The position numbers and the translations under genes were made by a program. A DNA stretch of 64,000 nt. Source: Streptomyces sp. NBC_00341 (GTDB lineage Bacteria; Actinomycetota; Actinomycetes; Streptomycetales; Streptomycetaceae). Shown one piece after another: positions 45,963-54,936 of this stretch; position 1 is the first letter of the stretch, and each line of letters begins with the position of its first letter. The notes beneath the pieces were generated by a model, which was given only the letters and a program-made list of their open reading frames with translations, searched no databases and was not told the DNA's origin. The stretch lies in contig NZ_CP108003.1 of assembly GCF_041435055.1 (NCBI RefSeq), forward strand, positions 191,798 to 255,797. The letters run 5' to 3'.

Positions 45963-46745
45963 ATGGACGACACGACCTTGGTATCCCGCTTCCTCCGCGA
46001 CGGCTTCGTCAAGCTGGAGGGCGCCGTCGCACCCCGCGTGGCCGCGAGCTGCGCACGGCTGCTGTGGCGGGAGACGGGCTGCGACCCGGACGACCCGGTG
46101 ACGTGGACACAGCCCGTGCACTGGGTCGGCGGGATGGCCCAGGGGCCGTTCGCCGCCGCCCCCAACTCCCCGGCCCTGCACCGGGCGTACGACCTGCTGG
46201 CCGGGGCGGGGCGCTGGGAGCCGCGTTACTCGCTCGGGACTTTCCCGCTGCGCTTCCCGCACGAGGAGGAGCCCGACGACGCGGGCTGGCACATCGAGGG
46301 CAGCTATGCGGTGGAGGGCGAGACCTGGCCCTTCACCAATCTCCGCTCACGCGGCCGGGCCCTGCTGATGCTGTTCCTCTTCAGCGAGGTGGGAGAAGAG
46401 GACGCCCCGACCCGGATCCGGGCCGGCTCCCACCTCGACGTGCCGAAGGTGCTGGAGCCGTACGGGGAGGAGGGCGCGAACGGCCTGGCCATCGCGCCGG
46501 ACCTCGTAGCGGCCTCCGCCCACCGGCCGCTCGCCCTCGCCACCGGCTCCCCGGGTGACGTCTTCCTGTGCCATCCGTTCCTGGTGCACGCGGCACAGCC
46601 GCACCACGGGACGCGGCCGCGCTTCATGGCCCAGCCGCCGCTGATGCCGGCCGCGCCGTACGAACCGGAGCGGGCCGACGGCGCGTACTCACCGGTGGAG
46701 ATCGCGATTCGTCGGGGCCTGGGACGGGACACCTCCGGCGACTAG
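45963..46745 (+). CDS. Phytanoyl-CoA dioxygenase-like Fe(II)/2-oxoglutarate enzyme
   Basis: 260 residues. A double-stranded beta-helix with a plausible metal triad: His-x-Glu in GWHIEGSY in place of the usual HxD, and the distal His in VFLCHPFLVHAAQPH, followed by the Arg of RPRFMAQPP for 2-oxoglutarate. Substrate unknown. Divergent from the AraC gene and overlapping by 4 bases at its 3' end with the convergent MFS gene. Confidence 0.75.
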   Translation: MDDTTLVSRFLRDGFVKLEGAVAPRVAASCARLLWRETGCDPDDPVTWTQPVHWVGGMAQGPFAAAPNSPALHRAYDLLAGAGRWEPRYSLGTFPLRFPHEEEPDDAGWHIEGSYAVEGETWPFTNLRSRGRALLMLFLFSEVGEEDAPTRIRAGSHLDVPKVLEPYGEEGANGLAIAPDLVAASAHRPLALATGSPGDVFLCHPFLVHAAQPHHGTRPRFMAQPPLMPAAPYEPERADGAYSPVEIAIRRGLGRDTSGD

Positions 46746-48019
46746 CGCGCCCCGTCATCGCCAGGCACATTCGCCTGCCGCCGGGCGGCAAGAACCACCA
46801 GGCCCCCGATGACCGCGAGGCTCATCAGGACCACACCGAATACCGTGGCACCAGCGGTCAGGCCCACCGCGTCACTCAGGTAGCCGGCGGACACGGGCAG
46901 CACACCGGCCAGAACGTAACCCCCCACGTTGAGCGCGGCATTGGCCTCCGCGAGACGCTGAGGAGGGACGCCGGAACTGAGCAGCGACAGGCCGCCGAGC
47001 TGCCCCAGCCCCTGGCCGGCCCCGGCGAGCAGCGCAGAGGCGAGGAGGACCGGCGCCGACGAGGCGTGCACGGCGACCACCAGCATGATCATGCCGAGCG
47101 CGGTGCTGCTCGCGCCGGCCGTGAGGATGGTGCGCCGGCGCAGCCGCCGGACGGCGAACTGCACGGCGGTGGCGGCGAGGAACATGGCGAAGGCCATGGC
47201 GCCGGCGGTGATCCGGCTGGTGGTGCCCAGCAGTCCCGAAAGGAGCGAGGGGCCCAGCGAGAGGACGAAGGAGGTGGCGGTGATGCCGGGTGCGAACACG
47301 GCGATGCCCTGGATGAGCTGCCGGCCGTGGCCGCGCGGGACCGACGGCACCCGCACCCAGGCGCCTTTCGCGGGCGCCGCGGGGCGCCGGAGCGGCATGC
47401 GGAGCACGGCGGACACCGCGGTGAGGAGCAGCGCGGCCTCGACGGCGAAGACGGTGACGGTCGGCGCGGGCAGGGTCTCGGACAGGACACCGGCCAGGAA
47501 CGGGCCGAGACCTGCGCCGAAGACCATCGCGCAGGAGGCGAGCAGGGCGCCGGTCCGCCTGCGTTCGTGACCGGCCACGTCGGTCACGGCCGCCATACCG
47601 GCGGAGACCACGGCGCCGACGGCGATGCCGGTGAACAGCCGGGCCACGATCAGCGCGGCCACACCGGTGGCCGTCGCGAAGATCAGGCACGCGACCATGG
47701 CGAGCCCGAGGGCGGGCAGCAGTACGGGCTTGCGCCCGATCCGGTCCGAGACGACACCGGATACGAGGAGCGAGCCGAGCAGCCCGACGATGTAGAACGC
47801 GAAAACGACCGTCAGGGTCCCCTTGGAGAACCCGATATCGCGCTGCCACAGCACGTACAGCGGCGTGGCCGCGTTCGAGAGGACGAAGACGGCCGTGACC
47901 GGCCACGCGGCCAGCCACACCCACCACAGCGGAGCACCGGCCCGCCCGCCGGGCCGCACCGGGTCACCTTGCCCCACCCCGACGGCAGCACGGACGGGCG
48001 CGTTACGGATCTCGGACAT
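46742..48019 (-). CDS. MFS drug-efflux transporter (12 TM, DHA1 type)
   Basis: 425 residues from ATG 48019 with a perfect AGGAGG site. About twelve hydrophobic helices. The MFS motif between TM2 and TM3 is GVVSDRIGRKPVLL, and the antiporter motif C-like segment LFTGIAVGAVVSAG is present. Divergent from an ArsR-type regulator gene across 99 bp that contains two short inverted repeats, the standard layout of a self-contained regulated efflux unit. Confidence 0.9.
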   Translation of the reverse strand: MSEIRNAPVRAAVGVGQGDPVRPGGRAGAPLWWVWLAAWPVTAVFVLSNAATPLYVLWQRDIGFSKGTLTVVFAFYIVGLLGSLLVSGVVSDRIGRKPVLLPALGLAMVACLIFATATGVAALIVARLFTGIAVGAVVSAGMAAVTDVAGHERRRTGALLASCAMVFGAGLGPFLAGVLSETLPAPTVTVFAVEAALLLTAVSAVLRMPLRRPAAPAKGAWVRVPSVPRGHGRQLIQGIAVFAPGITATSFVLSLGPSLLSGLLGTTSRITAGAMAFAMFLAATAVQFAVRRLRRRTILTAGASSTALGMIMLVVAVHASSAPVLLASALLAGAGQGLGQLGGLSLLSSGVPPQRLAEANAALNVGGYVLAGVLPVSAGYLSDAVGLTAGATVFGVVLMSLAVIGGLVVLAARRQANVPGDDGAR

Positions 48020-48039
48020 GGCTGTTCCTCCTGGCTCCG

Positions 48040-48090
48040 CTACAGTACGACTGTAGTCGAACTTAGCAGGCAGTACGATGGAACTCGTAC
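48040..48090. promoter_or_regulatory. Operator candidates between the MFS and ArsR-type genes
   Basis: Two dyads: CTACAG-N5-CTGTAG at 48040-48056 and GTACGA-N6-TCGTAC at 48073-48090. Their position between divergent starts fits binding by the ArsR-type protein. Confidence 0.6.
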
Positions 48091-48118
48091 AGAGGAATCG
48101 AGCCACGAGGAGTCACTC

Positions 48119-48478
48119 ATGCCTCCGACCGAAACGGTGTTCCCGGAGCCACCCGGCCTGCCGTCACCGCTGCCGGAGCCGGCGGTCGAAGACCTGCGCC
48201 TGGAAACGGTCCTCGGCGCACTCAGCGACCCCTTGAGGCTGACGATCGTCCGCAAACTCCTCCTGGAATCGGAGCAGTTCGACCACCCCTGCGGCTGGTT
48301 CGGCCTCGACCGGCCCAAGTCCTCCCTCACGCACCACTTCAAGGCACTACGGGAGGCAGGGATCACCCGCCAGCGCCAGTACGGACTCGAACGCCGCAGC
48401 CACGTACGCGCAGACGACCTCAACACCCGCTTCCCCGGCCTCCTCGACCTGGTCGCAGACTGGGCCCCCTCGGCGTAA
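48119..48478 (+). CDS. ArsR-family winged-helix transcriptional regulator
   Basis: 119 residues from ATG 48119 (GAGGAG upstream). Typical ArsR start LGALSDPLRLTIVRKLL, then the recognition helix region RPKSSLTHHFKALREAGITR and wing RQYGLERRSHVR. No metal-binding cysteine pair beyond a single Cys, so it probably senses an organic ligand. Likely represses the divergent MFS pump and itself. Confidence 0.88.
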   Translation: MPPTETVFPEPPGLPSPLPEPAVEDLRLETVLGALSDPLRLTIVRKLLLESEQFDHPCGWFGLDRPKSSLTHHFKALREAGITRQRQYGLERRSHVRADDLNTRFPGLLDLVADWAPSA

Positions 48479-48524
48479 CCACCGGCCAACCGGCGGTCGT
48501 GGCACGGGACCCCGCTGCACACCC

Positions 48525-49859
48525 CTACTTGTGGTCACGGAGGAAGGCCGGGATGTCGGCCCGGGTCGGGTAGTCGGGCAGCGGTGCGGGCTTGTCCTGG
48601 AGGAATGCGGTGATGACGGCTGCTGCTCGTCGGTCGTTGCCACCCAGGCCGTTCCACATGTGGTGGCCGACACCGGGCATGTACTGGGTGCGCCGGATGG
48701 CGGGGTTGTCCGCGAGGACGGTTGTCTGCCACTGCCGGACCTGGGAGGAGCACTCGGCCATCATCAGCATCGCGGGTGTCCGGGAACGCCTCAACCGGGG
48801 GGCGATGGAGGGGGAGTCCTTGATCGTCTGCTGGATGCGGAGGCTGGCGGCGGCGCTGAAGGAGAAGTTCTGCTCCGTGTCCTCGACCGGGATGCGGTGC
48901 GCGTCCCGCGCGCAGTAGGCGGACGCGGTGTCGCTGCCGAGATCGGCGGCGGTGAAGGCGTTGTCGCCTTCTGCCTGTCCTACCAGCCCGTTGTCCGGGC
49001 TGAGCAGTCCGAGCCGCATGAGGCCGAAGGCGACCGCGTACCGCGGAACGCGTGTGGAGCGTGGTCCGGTCATGGCCGGTGCGATGCCGCGGGCCGATGG
49101 CCGGCCCTTCTGTCCGGCCATCCGGGCGGTGGGGCCGTCCATCGGGCCCGGCTCGGCGATGACCGCCCGGCGCAGGTGGTCGGCGACGGCCGGGTCGGCC
49201 AGCGCGCGGGTGAGCACGACCGCGCCCGAGGAGAAACCCAGTACGTCGGCGCGGCCCTTGCCGAGTTTGCCGACGAAGGCGCCGAGGTCATGGACGGACC
49301 GGGTGATCGAGTACTGGTCCATGGGCAGCAGGTCACTGCGTCCACCGCCGGCCTGTTCGTAGGCGTACACGTCGTAGCCCTGTCCCGCGAGCCGCTGCAG
49401 GAAGCGGTGGTCGAGCACTGAGATGCCGCGCACCGGGCCGCCGTTGAGGTAGACGAGCGGGACGCGTTGCCGGGGGCTGTTGCCGGCGGGCGGGTAGTGG
49501 TAGACCGCGACCCGGCTGCCGGTGGACAGGCGCCAGTGCTCGGTGGTCACGAACGACAGGGCGGGCGGGTGGTGGCGCGTCGTGGAGACGGTGGGGACGC
49601 ACACCGACAGGGTCAGGGCCGCTGCTACGAGGACCGGCAGGAAGGGCACCATCCGTCCCCGCCAGGAGCGGCGGCGGCCTCGCCATATCGCCGCGGCAGC
49701 CGCGATCCCGACAGTCGCTGACCATGCGGCCAACCCCGATCCCGCACCGTCGGTGGCGGCGATCAGCGCCACGAAGACGGCGACCAGCCCCACTACCGCG
49801 GCGGTGGCCGCCAGCAGGCGGCCGACAAGGCGCAAGCAACGTATGACGGACGGTGGCAC
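48525..49859 (-). CDS. Membrane-anchored alpha/beta hydrolase (proline-iminopeptidase-like)
   Basis: 444 residues from GTG 49859 (GGGGAG upstream). Three hydrophobic N-terminal helices (about 1-90) anchor it. The hydrolase domain has LVYLNGGPVRG (HGGP-type oxyanion loop with His replaced by Asn), the nucleophile VLGFSSGAVVL and His in PGVGHHMW. Divergent from a TetR gene with a tandem palindromic operator between them, so its expression is probably ligand-induced. May inactivate an antibiotic or release peptides; substrate unknown. Confidence 0.8.
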   Translation of the reverse strand: MPPSVIRCLRLVGRLLAATAAVVGLVAVFVALIAATDGAGSGLAAWSATVGIAAAAAIWRGRRRSWRGRMVPFLPVLVAAALTLSVCVPTVSTTRHHPPALSFVTTEHWRLSTGSRVAVYHYPPAGNSPRQRVPLVYLNGGPVRGISVLDHRFLQRLAGQGYDVYAYEQAGGGRSDLLPMDQYSITRSVHDLGAFVGKLGKGRADVLGFSSGAVVLTRALADPAVADHLRRAVIAEPGPMDGPTARMAGQKGRPSARGIAPAMTGPRSTRVPRYAVAFGLMRLGLLSPDNGLVGQAEGDNAFTAADLGSDTASAYCARDAHRIPVEDTEQNFSFSAAASLRIQQTIKDSPSIAPRLRRSRTPAMLMMAECSSQVRQWQTTVLADNPAIRRTQYMPGVGHHMWNGLGGNDRRAAAVITAFLQDKPAPLPDYPTRADIPAFLRDHK

Positions 49860-49880
49860 GGTGGGCTCCCCGAGTTTTGG

Positions 49881-49902
49881 AACGACGTTTTGAAACGACG
49901 TT
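49881..49902. promoter_or_regulatory. Tandem AACGACGTT operator of the TetR/hydrolase pair
   Basis: Two exact copies of the palindromic nonamer AACGACGTT at 49881-49889 and 49894-49902, 13 bases start to start, ending six bases before the TetR start codon. A good TetR operator candidate that would also repress the divergent hydrolase. Confidence 0.7.
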
Positions 49903-49908
49903 ATCAGC

Positions 49909-50544
49909 ATGGGTAAACTGCTTTTCATGGGAAGGCCGAGAACAAACGACGCCGACGTCGGAGAACGGCTCATCGCATGCGCGACCGAGATGTTCGCCAC
50001 CCGCCCGCAGGAGTCGGTCACGGTCCGCGCGCTGGCCGCCGCCGCCGGAACGTCGACGGCGGCGGTGTACACGTTGTTCCAGGGGAAGGACGGTGTGATC
50101 CGCGAGGTGCGCGACCGGGCGGTCGCCGGCCTGTTCCAGGACCTGACGGCCGTTCCCGGCTCGGAGGCCGCCCTGGAGGACCTGTACGCGTTGGCCGTGG
50201 CGTATCGCCACTGGGGACGTGAACACCGTCACCTGTACGCGGTGTTGTTCGGTGGCGCACAGTCCTTCGTGCCGTCGGCCCGGGTCGGTGACCGAGACCC
50301 GGTGCGACCGCTTGTCGCGGCGATCGACCGTGCCGTGGCGGATCAGATCCTCGCGGGCGACACCACACTGATCGCCGTCTCGTTGTGGGTCGCCCTGCAC
50401 GGGCTCGTGACCCTCGAACTCGCCGGCGGCCTCGACGGCACCGCGGCCGAGACCGCGTTCCGGTCAACGATTGATGCCGTACTGCGCGGCTGGGCAACCC
50501 CCGCCGCCTTCCCTGGCCTTCGACGCCCGGACCCGGCGCCGTGA
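49909..50544 (+). CDS. TetR-family regulator
   Basis: 211 residues from ATG 49909 (ATG 49927 also possible). N-terminal HTH: GRPRTNDADVGERLIACATE, SVTVRALAAAAGTSTAAVYT and LFQGKDGVIREV. The C-terminal ligand domain contains YAVAY-like ALAVAYRHWGREHRHLYAVLFGG, a TetR_C subfamily seen in many Streptomyces. It probably represses itself and the divergent membrane hydrolase through the adjacent operator. Confidence 0.88.
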   Translation: MGKLLFMGRPRTNDADVGERLIACATEMFATRPQESVTVRALAAAAGTSTAAVYTLFQGKDGVIREVRDRAVAGLFQDLTAVPGSEAALEDLYALAVAYRHWGREHRHLYAVLFGGAQSFVPSARVGDRDPVRPLVAAIDRAVADQILAGDTTLIAVSLWVALHGLVTLELAGGLDGTAAETAFRSTIDAVLRGWATPAAFPGLRRPDPAP

Positions 50545-50954
50545 ACCGGCCACCTCCAGGCGCTCCTGGGCGACGAGTTCGGCGACGTCGGCGGTGCTCC
50601 GCAGCGAAATGATCGCGCCTGCTGCGCATTCCGCGTCGCTGCCGGTGCCGTACTCGTATTCGTCGCCCGCCGGTCGACCGAGGGGATTCACCCGCCTCTG
50701 TTGCACCTTTCTGCCACCTCACCGAAGAAAGAGCTTGCAGCCACCCGGCTCCCCGCCTACGGTGCTGCGCATGGGTTCTCTGTGATACTCCCCGTGCGGC
50801 CGCGTTGAGCTTGGCTCCGCCGTCGCACGTTCTCGTCCGTGCTTCCGCTCCTCCCGGTAATGCCGCCTGTTTGGCGTACCGCGGAGTGTTTCCGGCGTGC
50901 GCGGACGCGTACGTCCACCCGTGCCGATCGGCCCCGCCGAGAACAGGGGACTCC
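50545..50954 (+). promoter_or_regulatory. Leader region of the ABC-F gene with a possible leaderless four-codon peptide
   Basis: TTGCAG (50734-50739) and TACGGT (50758-50763), 18 bases apart, form a plausible sigma-70 promoter. Transcription would start about 50770, right at ATGGGTTCTCTGTGA (50771-50785), encoding Met-Gly-Ser-Leu. The next 170 bases contain GTGCG...CGCAC pairing, and a CCCC run (near 50931) that could mask the GGGGA ribosome-binding site of the ABC-F gene. This resembles ribosome-mediated attenuation known for several ABC-F and erm genes. It is inferred only. Confidence 0.4.
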
Positions 50955-52604
50955 ATGCTTACTGCACAGCTATCTCTTCAGAACGTCACCCGCCGCTACG
51001 ACGACCACGTCGTGCTGGACGACGTGTCCTTCAGCGTCAAGCCGGGCGAGAAGGCCGGCATCATCGGCGACAACGGAGCCGGAAAATCCACCCTGCTGCG
51101 ACTGATCGCCGGCCAGGACCGGCCCGACAACGGCGAACTGACCGTGATCGCACCAGGCGGCTCGGGCTATCTGGCCCAGTCGTTGGCCCTGCCCCCCGAG
51201 GCCACCGTCCAGGCCGCAGTGGATATGGCTCTTGCCGACCTGCGTGAACTCGAAGCGCGTATGCACCACGCCGAAGCCGGACTCAGGGGCTTGGCGGGGG
51301 CGGAGCTCACCGCCGCGCTGGACGCCTACGCCCACATGCTCGCCCAGTACGAGGCGCGCGCCGGCTACGAAGCCGATGCCCGGGTGGACATCGCCCTGCA
51401 CGGGCTCGGCCTGCCGGATCTGGCTCGGGACCGGACCCTGGGCACGCTTTCGGGCGGTGAGCGATCACGGCTGGCGCTGGCCGCGACCTTGGCGTCCCAG
51501 CCGGAGCTGCTACTGCTGGACGAGCCGACCAACGATCTGGACGACCAAGCGGTGGGCTGGCTGGAGGAACACCTGCGGGCGCATCGCGGCACGGTGCTCG
51601 CGGTCACCCACGACCGGGTGTTCCTGGAACGGGTCACCACCACGATCCTGGAGGTCGGCGAGGGCAAGGTGACGCGTCACGGCGACGGCTACAACGGCTA
51701 CCTTGCCGCCAAGGCCGCTGAGCGGCGGCGCCGTCTGCAGGAGTACGCGCACTGGTGCACGGAGCTGGCCCGCAGTCAGAAGCTGGCCGCCACGAACGTG
51801 GCACGGCTGGAGGCGATCCCTCGCAAGGCGCCGTTCGCCGTGTTCGGCCACGGCGGCTTCCGTGCCCGCGGCCGTGGCCACGGGGCGATGGTCCGTATCC
51901 GCAATGCGAAGGAGCGTGTCGAACGGCTGACGGACAAGCCTGTCGCGCCGCCGCCCGAACCGCTGGTCCTCGCCGCTCGGATGTCCACCGCCGATGGTCG
52001 GACGTCGCAGGCCGCGGCGGAACTCACCGGCATCCGTGTCGAGGGCCGGCTGCACGTACCTTCGCTGCGGATCGGCGGCGAGGAGCGGCTGTTGGTCACC
52101 GGACCCAACGGGGCCGGCAAGACAACGCTCATGCGGGTGCTGGCGGGTGAGCTGCGGCCCGATGAGGGGACGGTGCGCACGCGGGGCCGAGTCGGGCACC
52201 TGAGACAGGAAGAGACACCGTGGCCGCCCGGCCTGACAGTCCCACAGGCGTTCGCCCACGGCTGCGGGGGCGAACTGGATGAGCGCATCGACCATCTTCT
52301 GTCCCTCGGCCTGTTCAGCCCTGCCGAGCTGCGCCTGAAAGTGGGCGAACTGTCCTATGGACAAAGGCGCCGGATCGAACTGGCCCGTCTCGTCAGCGAA
52401 CCCGTCGACCTGTTGCTGCTGGACGAGCCCACCAACCATCTCTCCCCCGTCCTGGTCGAAGAACTGGAAGGAGCGCTGGCCCGCTACCGAGGCGCGGTCG
52501 TCGTCGTCACCCACGACCGCCGCATGCGAACCCGCTTCACCGGCAGGCACGTGCAACTGAACGCGGGCCACGTCGCACAGTTTCAGGCGACCGGAGCGGT
52601 CTGA
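50955..52604 (+). CDS. ABC-F protein, antibiotic resistance (ribosome protection) type
   Basis: 549 residues from ATG 50955. Two fused ATPase domains without membrane helices: first Walker A GIIGDNGAGKSTLLR, signature TLSGGERSRLALA, Walker B LLLLDEPTNDLDD; second Walker A LVTGPNGAGKTTLMR, signature ELSYGQRRRIELA, Walker B LLLLDEPTNHLSP. The inter-domain linker (about 230-330) is the drug-dislodging arm. In Streptomyces such genes (TlrC, CarA, OleB, Ard1 types) protect producers from macrolides, lincosamides, pleuromutilins or peptidyl-transferase inhibitors. A long leader suggests drug-inducible control. It could protect against the product of the cluster on the left. Confidence 0.92.
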   Translation: MLTAQLSLQNVTRRYDDHVVLDDVSFSVKPGEKAGIIGDNGAGKSTLLRLIAGQDRPDNGELTVIAPGGSGYLAQSLALPPEATVQAAVDMALADLRELEARMHHAEAGLRGLAGAELTAALDAYAHMLAQYEARAGYEADARVDIALHGLGLPDLARDRTLGTLSGGERSRLALAATLASQPELLLLDEPTNDLDDQAVGWLEEHLRAHRGTVLAVTHDRVFLERVTTTILEVGEGKVTRHGDGYNGYLAAKAAERRRRLQEYAHWCTELARSQKLAATNVARLEAIPRKAPFAVFGHGGFRARGRGHGAMVRIRNAKERVERLTDKPVAPPPEPLVLAARMSTADGRTSQAAAELTGIRVEGRLHVPSLRIGGEERLLVTGPNGAGKTTLMRVLAGELRPDEGTVRTRGRVGHLRQEETPWPPGLTVPQAFAHGCGGELDERIDHLLSLGLFSPAELRLKVGELSYGQRRRIELARLVSEPVDLLLLDEPTNHLSPVLVEELEGALARYRGAVVVVTHDRRMRTRFTGRHVQLNAGHVAQFQATGAV

Positions 52605-52729
52605 AGCCCCACCACCGGGAGTCCGGCACGGTGCTTTTCGACAAGGGCCATTCCATCCAGCATTCCGCTATGTCGAGCAGTCAAATGCGTGACACGTGAA
52701 TGTGCTTGGCCGTCATGGACCCGGTCATA

Positions 52730-52763
52730 GGGGCATAACCCCAACAAGTAAGTCAAGACTTAC
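52730..52763. promoter_or_regulatory. Dyads upstream of the HelD/HelR-type gene
   Basis: GGGG-N5-CCCC at 52730-52742, and the 16-bp dyad GTAAGTCAAGACTTAC at 52748-52763 (7-bp arms). The second overlaps a possible -35 (TTACCT 52760-52765), 17 bases from TATGGT (52783-52788). Known helR genes are driven through a rifamycin-associated element, but I do not recall its consensus well enough to say whether either dyad is one. Confidence 0.5.
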
Positions 52764-52814
52764 CTTTGGAGGGCTTCGTCCGTATGGTGTGGCTCGAATC
52801 AAAGGAGCTTCTTG

Positions 52815-54896
52815 TTGCCGAAGAGAAAAGATTCTGCTGTGCGCGCGGTTGAATTGGAGCAGGATTATGTGTCCTCGTTGTACGAGCTGCTCACCGAGCG
52901 GCTTTCCGAGGCGCGAGCAAACAGGGCGAGTGTGCTGAAGGCCCCGGCCGACAGCGCCGGTGAGGCGTACGAGAGGGAGATCGCCGCCGAACGTCTGGCC
53001 AAGGAAATCGGCCGGCTGGAGGGCGCCGAAAAAGGGCTGGTCTTCGGACGCATCGACTGGACGGACGGCACCGCGCTGCGCATCGGACGGATCGGACTCC
53101 ACACGGAGGAGGACGACCTGCCGCTGCTCGTGGACTGGCGCGCGAACGCGGCGCGGCCCTTCTACGAGGCGACACCGGTCCACCCGATGGACCTGCGGCG
53201 CCGCAGGCATCTGCGCCTCGATGACCGCACCGTCGTCTCGGTGAGCGACGAACTGCTGGACGGGACCGACCCGACCCACGAGGACGTCGTGGGGGACGGC
53301 CCGCTGACCGAGGCACTGTCGGCCAGGCGCACGGGCAAGATGCACGCCGCCGTCGCGACGCTCCAGGCCGAGCAGGACGAGATCGTCCGCTCCCGCCACC
53401 GAGGGGTGACCGTGGTGCAGGGCGGGCCCGGCACCGGCAAGACGGTCGTCGCCCTGCACCGGGCGGCCTACGTCCTGTACGCGTTTCCGCGCGCCGCGGA
53501 AGAGGGAGTCCTGGTGGTGGGCCCGAACGCCCGGTTCCTCGACTACATCTCCCAGGTCCTCCCCTCACTGGGAGAGAACGACGTGGTTCTGGCGACCTGC
53601 CAGGAACTGGCCGGAGTGTTCACGGAGGCGGCGGACCCCTTCGACACGGCACGTCTCAAGGGCTCCTCCGCCCTCGCCGACGCCCTGGTCGGCCTGCTGC
53701 GCGTCCACCAGGCCCCCGCCGGTGACTTCACCGTGCGGGTCGGTCAGGAAGTGGTCCACCTGTCCGAGAAGGAAGTGGCCACGGCACGCGACGCCGCCGT
53801 GGCAGCCGTACCGGGGCACAACCCCGCGCGCCAGGTCTTCAAGGAGCTCCTGGCCGATGCTGTCACCGAGGCGATGCAGCGGGACATGGGCGACATCCTG
53901 GAGCAGATCGACGCCGATACCGAGAAGATGACGGGCCTGAACCTCGACCGGTTCACCGGAGCCGCCCAGCGCCGTACCGAAGGCGCGGCCGACCCGGATC
54001 CGGCCCACGAGCTGGACCTGGACGCCATCCGGGCCGACCTCCTCGACGACGCCGGCGTCGACCGGGCGGTCGAGGCGCTGTGGCCGCGGCTCCTGCCGGG
54101 CGGCCTCGTGGAAGAGCTCCTGACGCAGGCCGGCGCTCTCGCCGAGCACCTGCCCGGCCTGACCGCGCAGGAGCGGTCCCTGCTGCTGCGAGGTCCCGAC
54201 GACCCGTGGACCGGCGCCGATGTCCCGCTGCTGGACGAGGCGGCGAGCCTGGTCGAGGGTCCCCCCGAGCGGACGTACGGGCACGTCGTCGTCGACGAGG
54301 CGCAGGAACTGACCGCCATGCAGTGGCGGATGATCGTCCGCCGTTGCCCGGCAAGGGCGATGACGCTGGTGGGCGACTTCGCCCAGGCAGGTCCCGTCGC
54401 GACAGCACGCGACTGGACGGAAGCGCTGAGCCCCCACGTCGGACCCCGGTTCAAACTGCACAACCTGACCGTCAGTTACCGCACCACGCAGGAGATCCTG
54501 GAGAGCGTCCGGGACCTGCTCACGCGGATCGCTCCGGACCAGAAGCCCACACGGTCACTGCGAAGCGGTGAGAGCCCTCGCTCGCTGACCACACCTCAGG
54601 ACGGGTCTGTCACCGCCGTCGTCCAGGAACTGCGCGCGCAGAGCGCCGCGCACCCGGACGAGCTCCTGGGGGTGATCTGCGCGGACACCAGGGTGAGCGA
54701 GCTGACGGCCCTGGGCATCGTGGACCAGGCACGCATCGTGCCGGCGTCCGAAGCCCGCGGCCTGGAGTTCGACGGGGTCGTCGTCCTGAACCCCGAGGAG
54801 ATCATCACGGCCCGCCCCGGTGGGGAGAGAGACCTGTACGTAGCCCTGACCCGGGCCACCAAACGGCTCTGCACCATCACCGCCCAGCCCGCCTGA
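52815..54896 (+). CDS. helR: HelD/HelR-family RNA polymerase-remodelling ATPase
   Basis: 693 residues; TTG 52815 is seven bases after AAGGAG (TTG 52812 is the alternative). The UvrD-like SF1 ATPase is split by a long insertion: N-terminal coiled-coil (AVELEQDYVSSLYELLTERL), Walker A VVQGGPGTGKTVVALHR near 205, Walker B GHVVVDEAQELTAMQW, motif IV-VI region VSYRTTQEIL, SEARGLEFDGVVVLNPEE and DLYVALTRATKRLC. Family members enter the RNA polymerase channels to remove stalled complexes; HelR versions also displace rifamycins and confer resistance. Which subtype this is cannot be decided by eye. Confidence 0.82.
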   Translation: MPKRKDSAVRAVELEQDYVSSLYELLTERLSEARANRASVLKAPADSAGEAYEREIAAERLAKEIGRLEGAEKGLVFGRIDWTDGTALRIGRIGLHTEEDDLPLLVDWRANAARPFYEATPVHPMDLRRRRHLRLDDRTVVSVSDELLDGTDPTHEDVVGDGPLTEALSARRTGKMHAAVATLQAEQDEIVRSRHRGVTVVQGGPGTGKTVVALHRAAYVLYAFPRAAEEGVLVVGPNARFLDYISQVLPSLGENDVVLATCQELAGVFTEAADPFDTARLKGSSALADALVGLLRVHQAPAGDFTVRVGQEVVHLSEKEVATARDAAVAAVPGHNPARQVFKELLADAVTEAMQRDMGDILEQIDADTEKMTGLNLDRFTGAAQRRTEGAADPDPAHELDLDAIRADLLDDAGVDRAVEALWPRLLPGGLVEELLTQAGALAEHLPGLTAQERSLLLRGPDDPWTGADVPLLDEAASLVEGPPERTYGHVVVDEAQELTAMQWRMIVRRCPARAMTLVGDFAQAGPVATARDWTEALSPHVGPRFKLHNLTVSYRTTQEILESVRDLLTRIAPDQKPTRSLRSGESPRSLTTPQDGSVTAVVQELRAQSAAHPDELLGVICADTRVSELTALGIVDQARIVPASEARGLEFDGVVVLNPEEIITARPGGERDLYVALTRATKRLCTITAQPA

Positions 54897-54936
54897 CGAC
54901 TCCGCGCCCGCGTTGCCACGAGGGCGCGTCGAGTGC

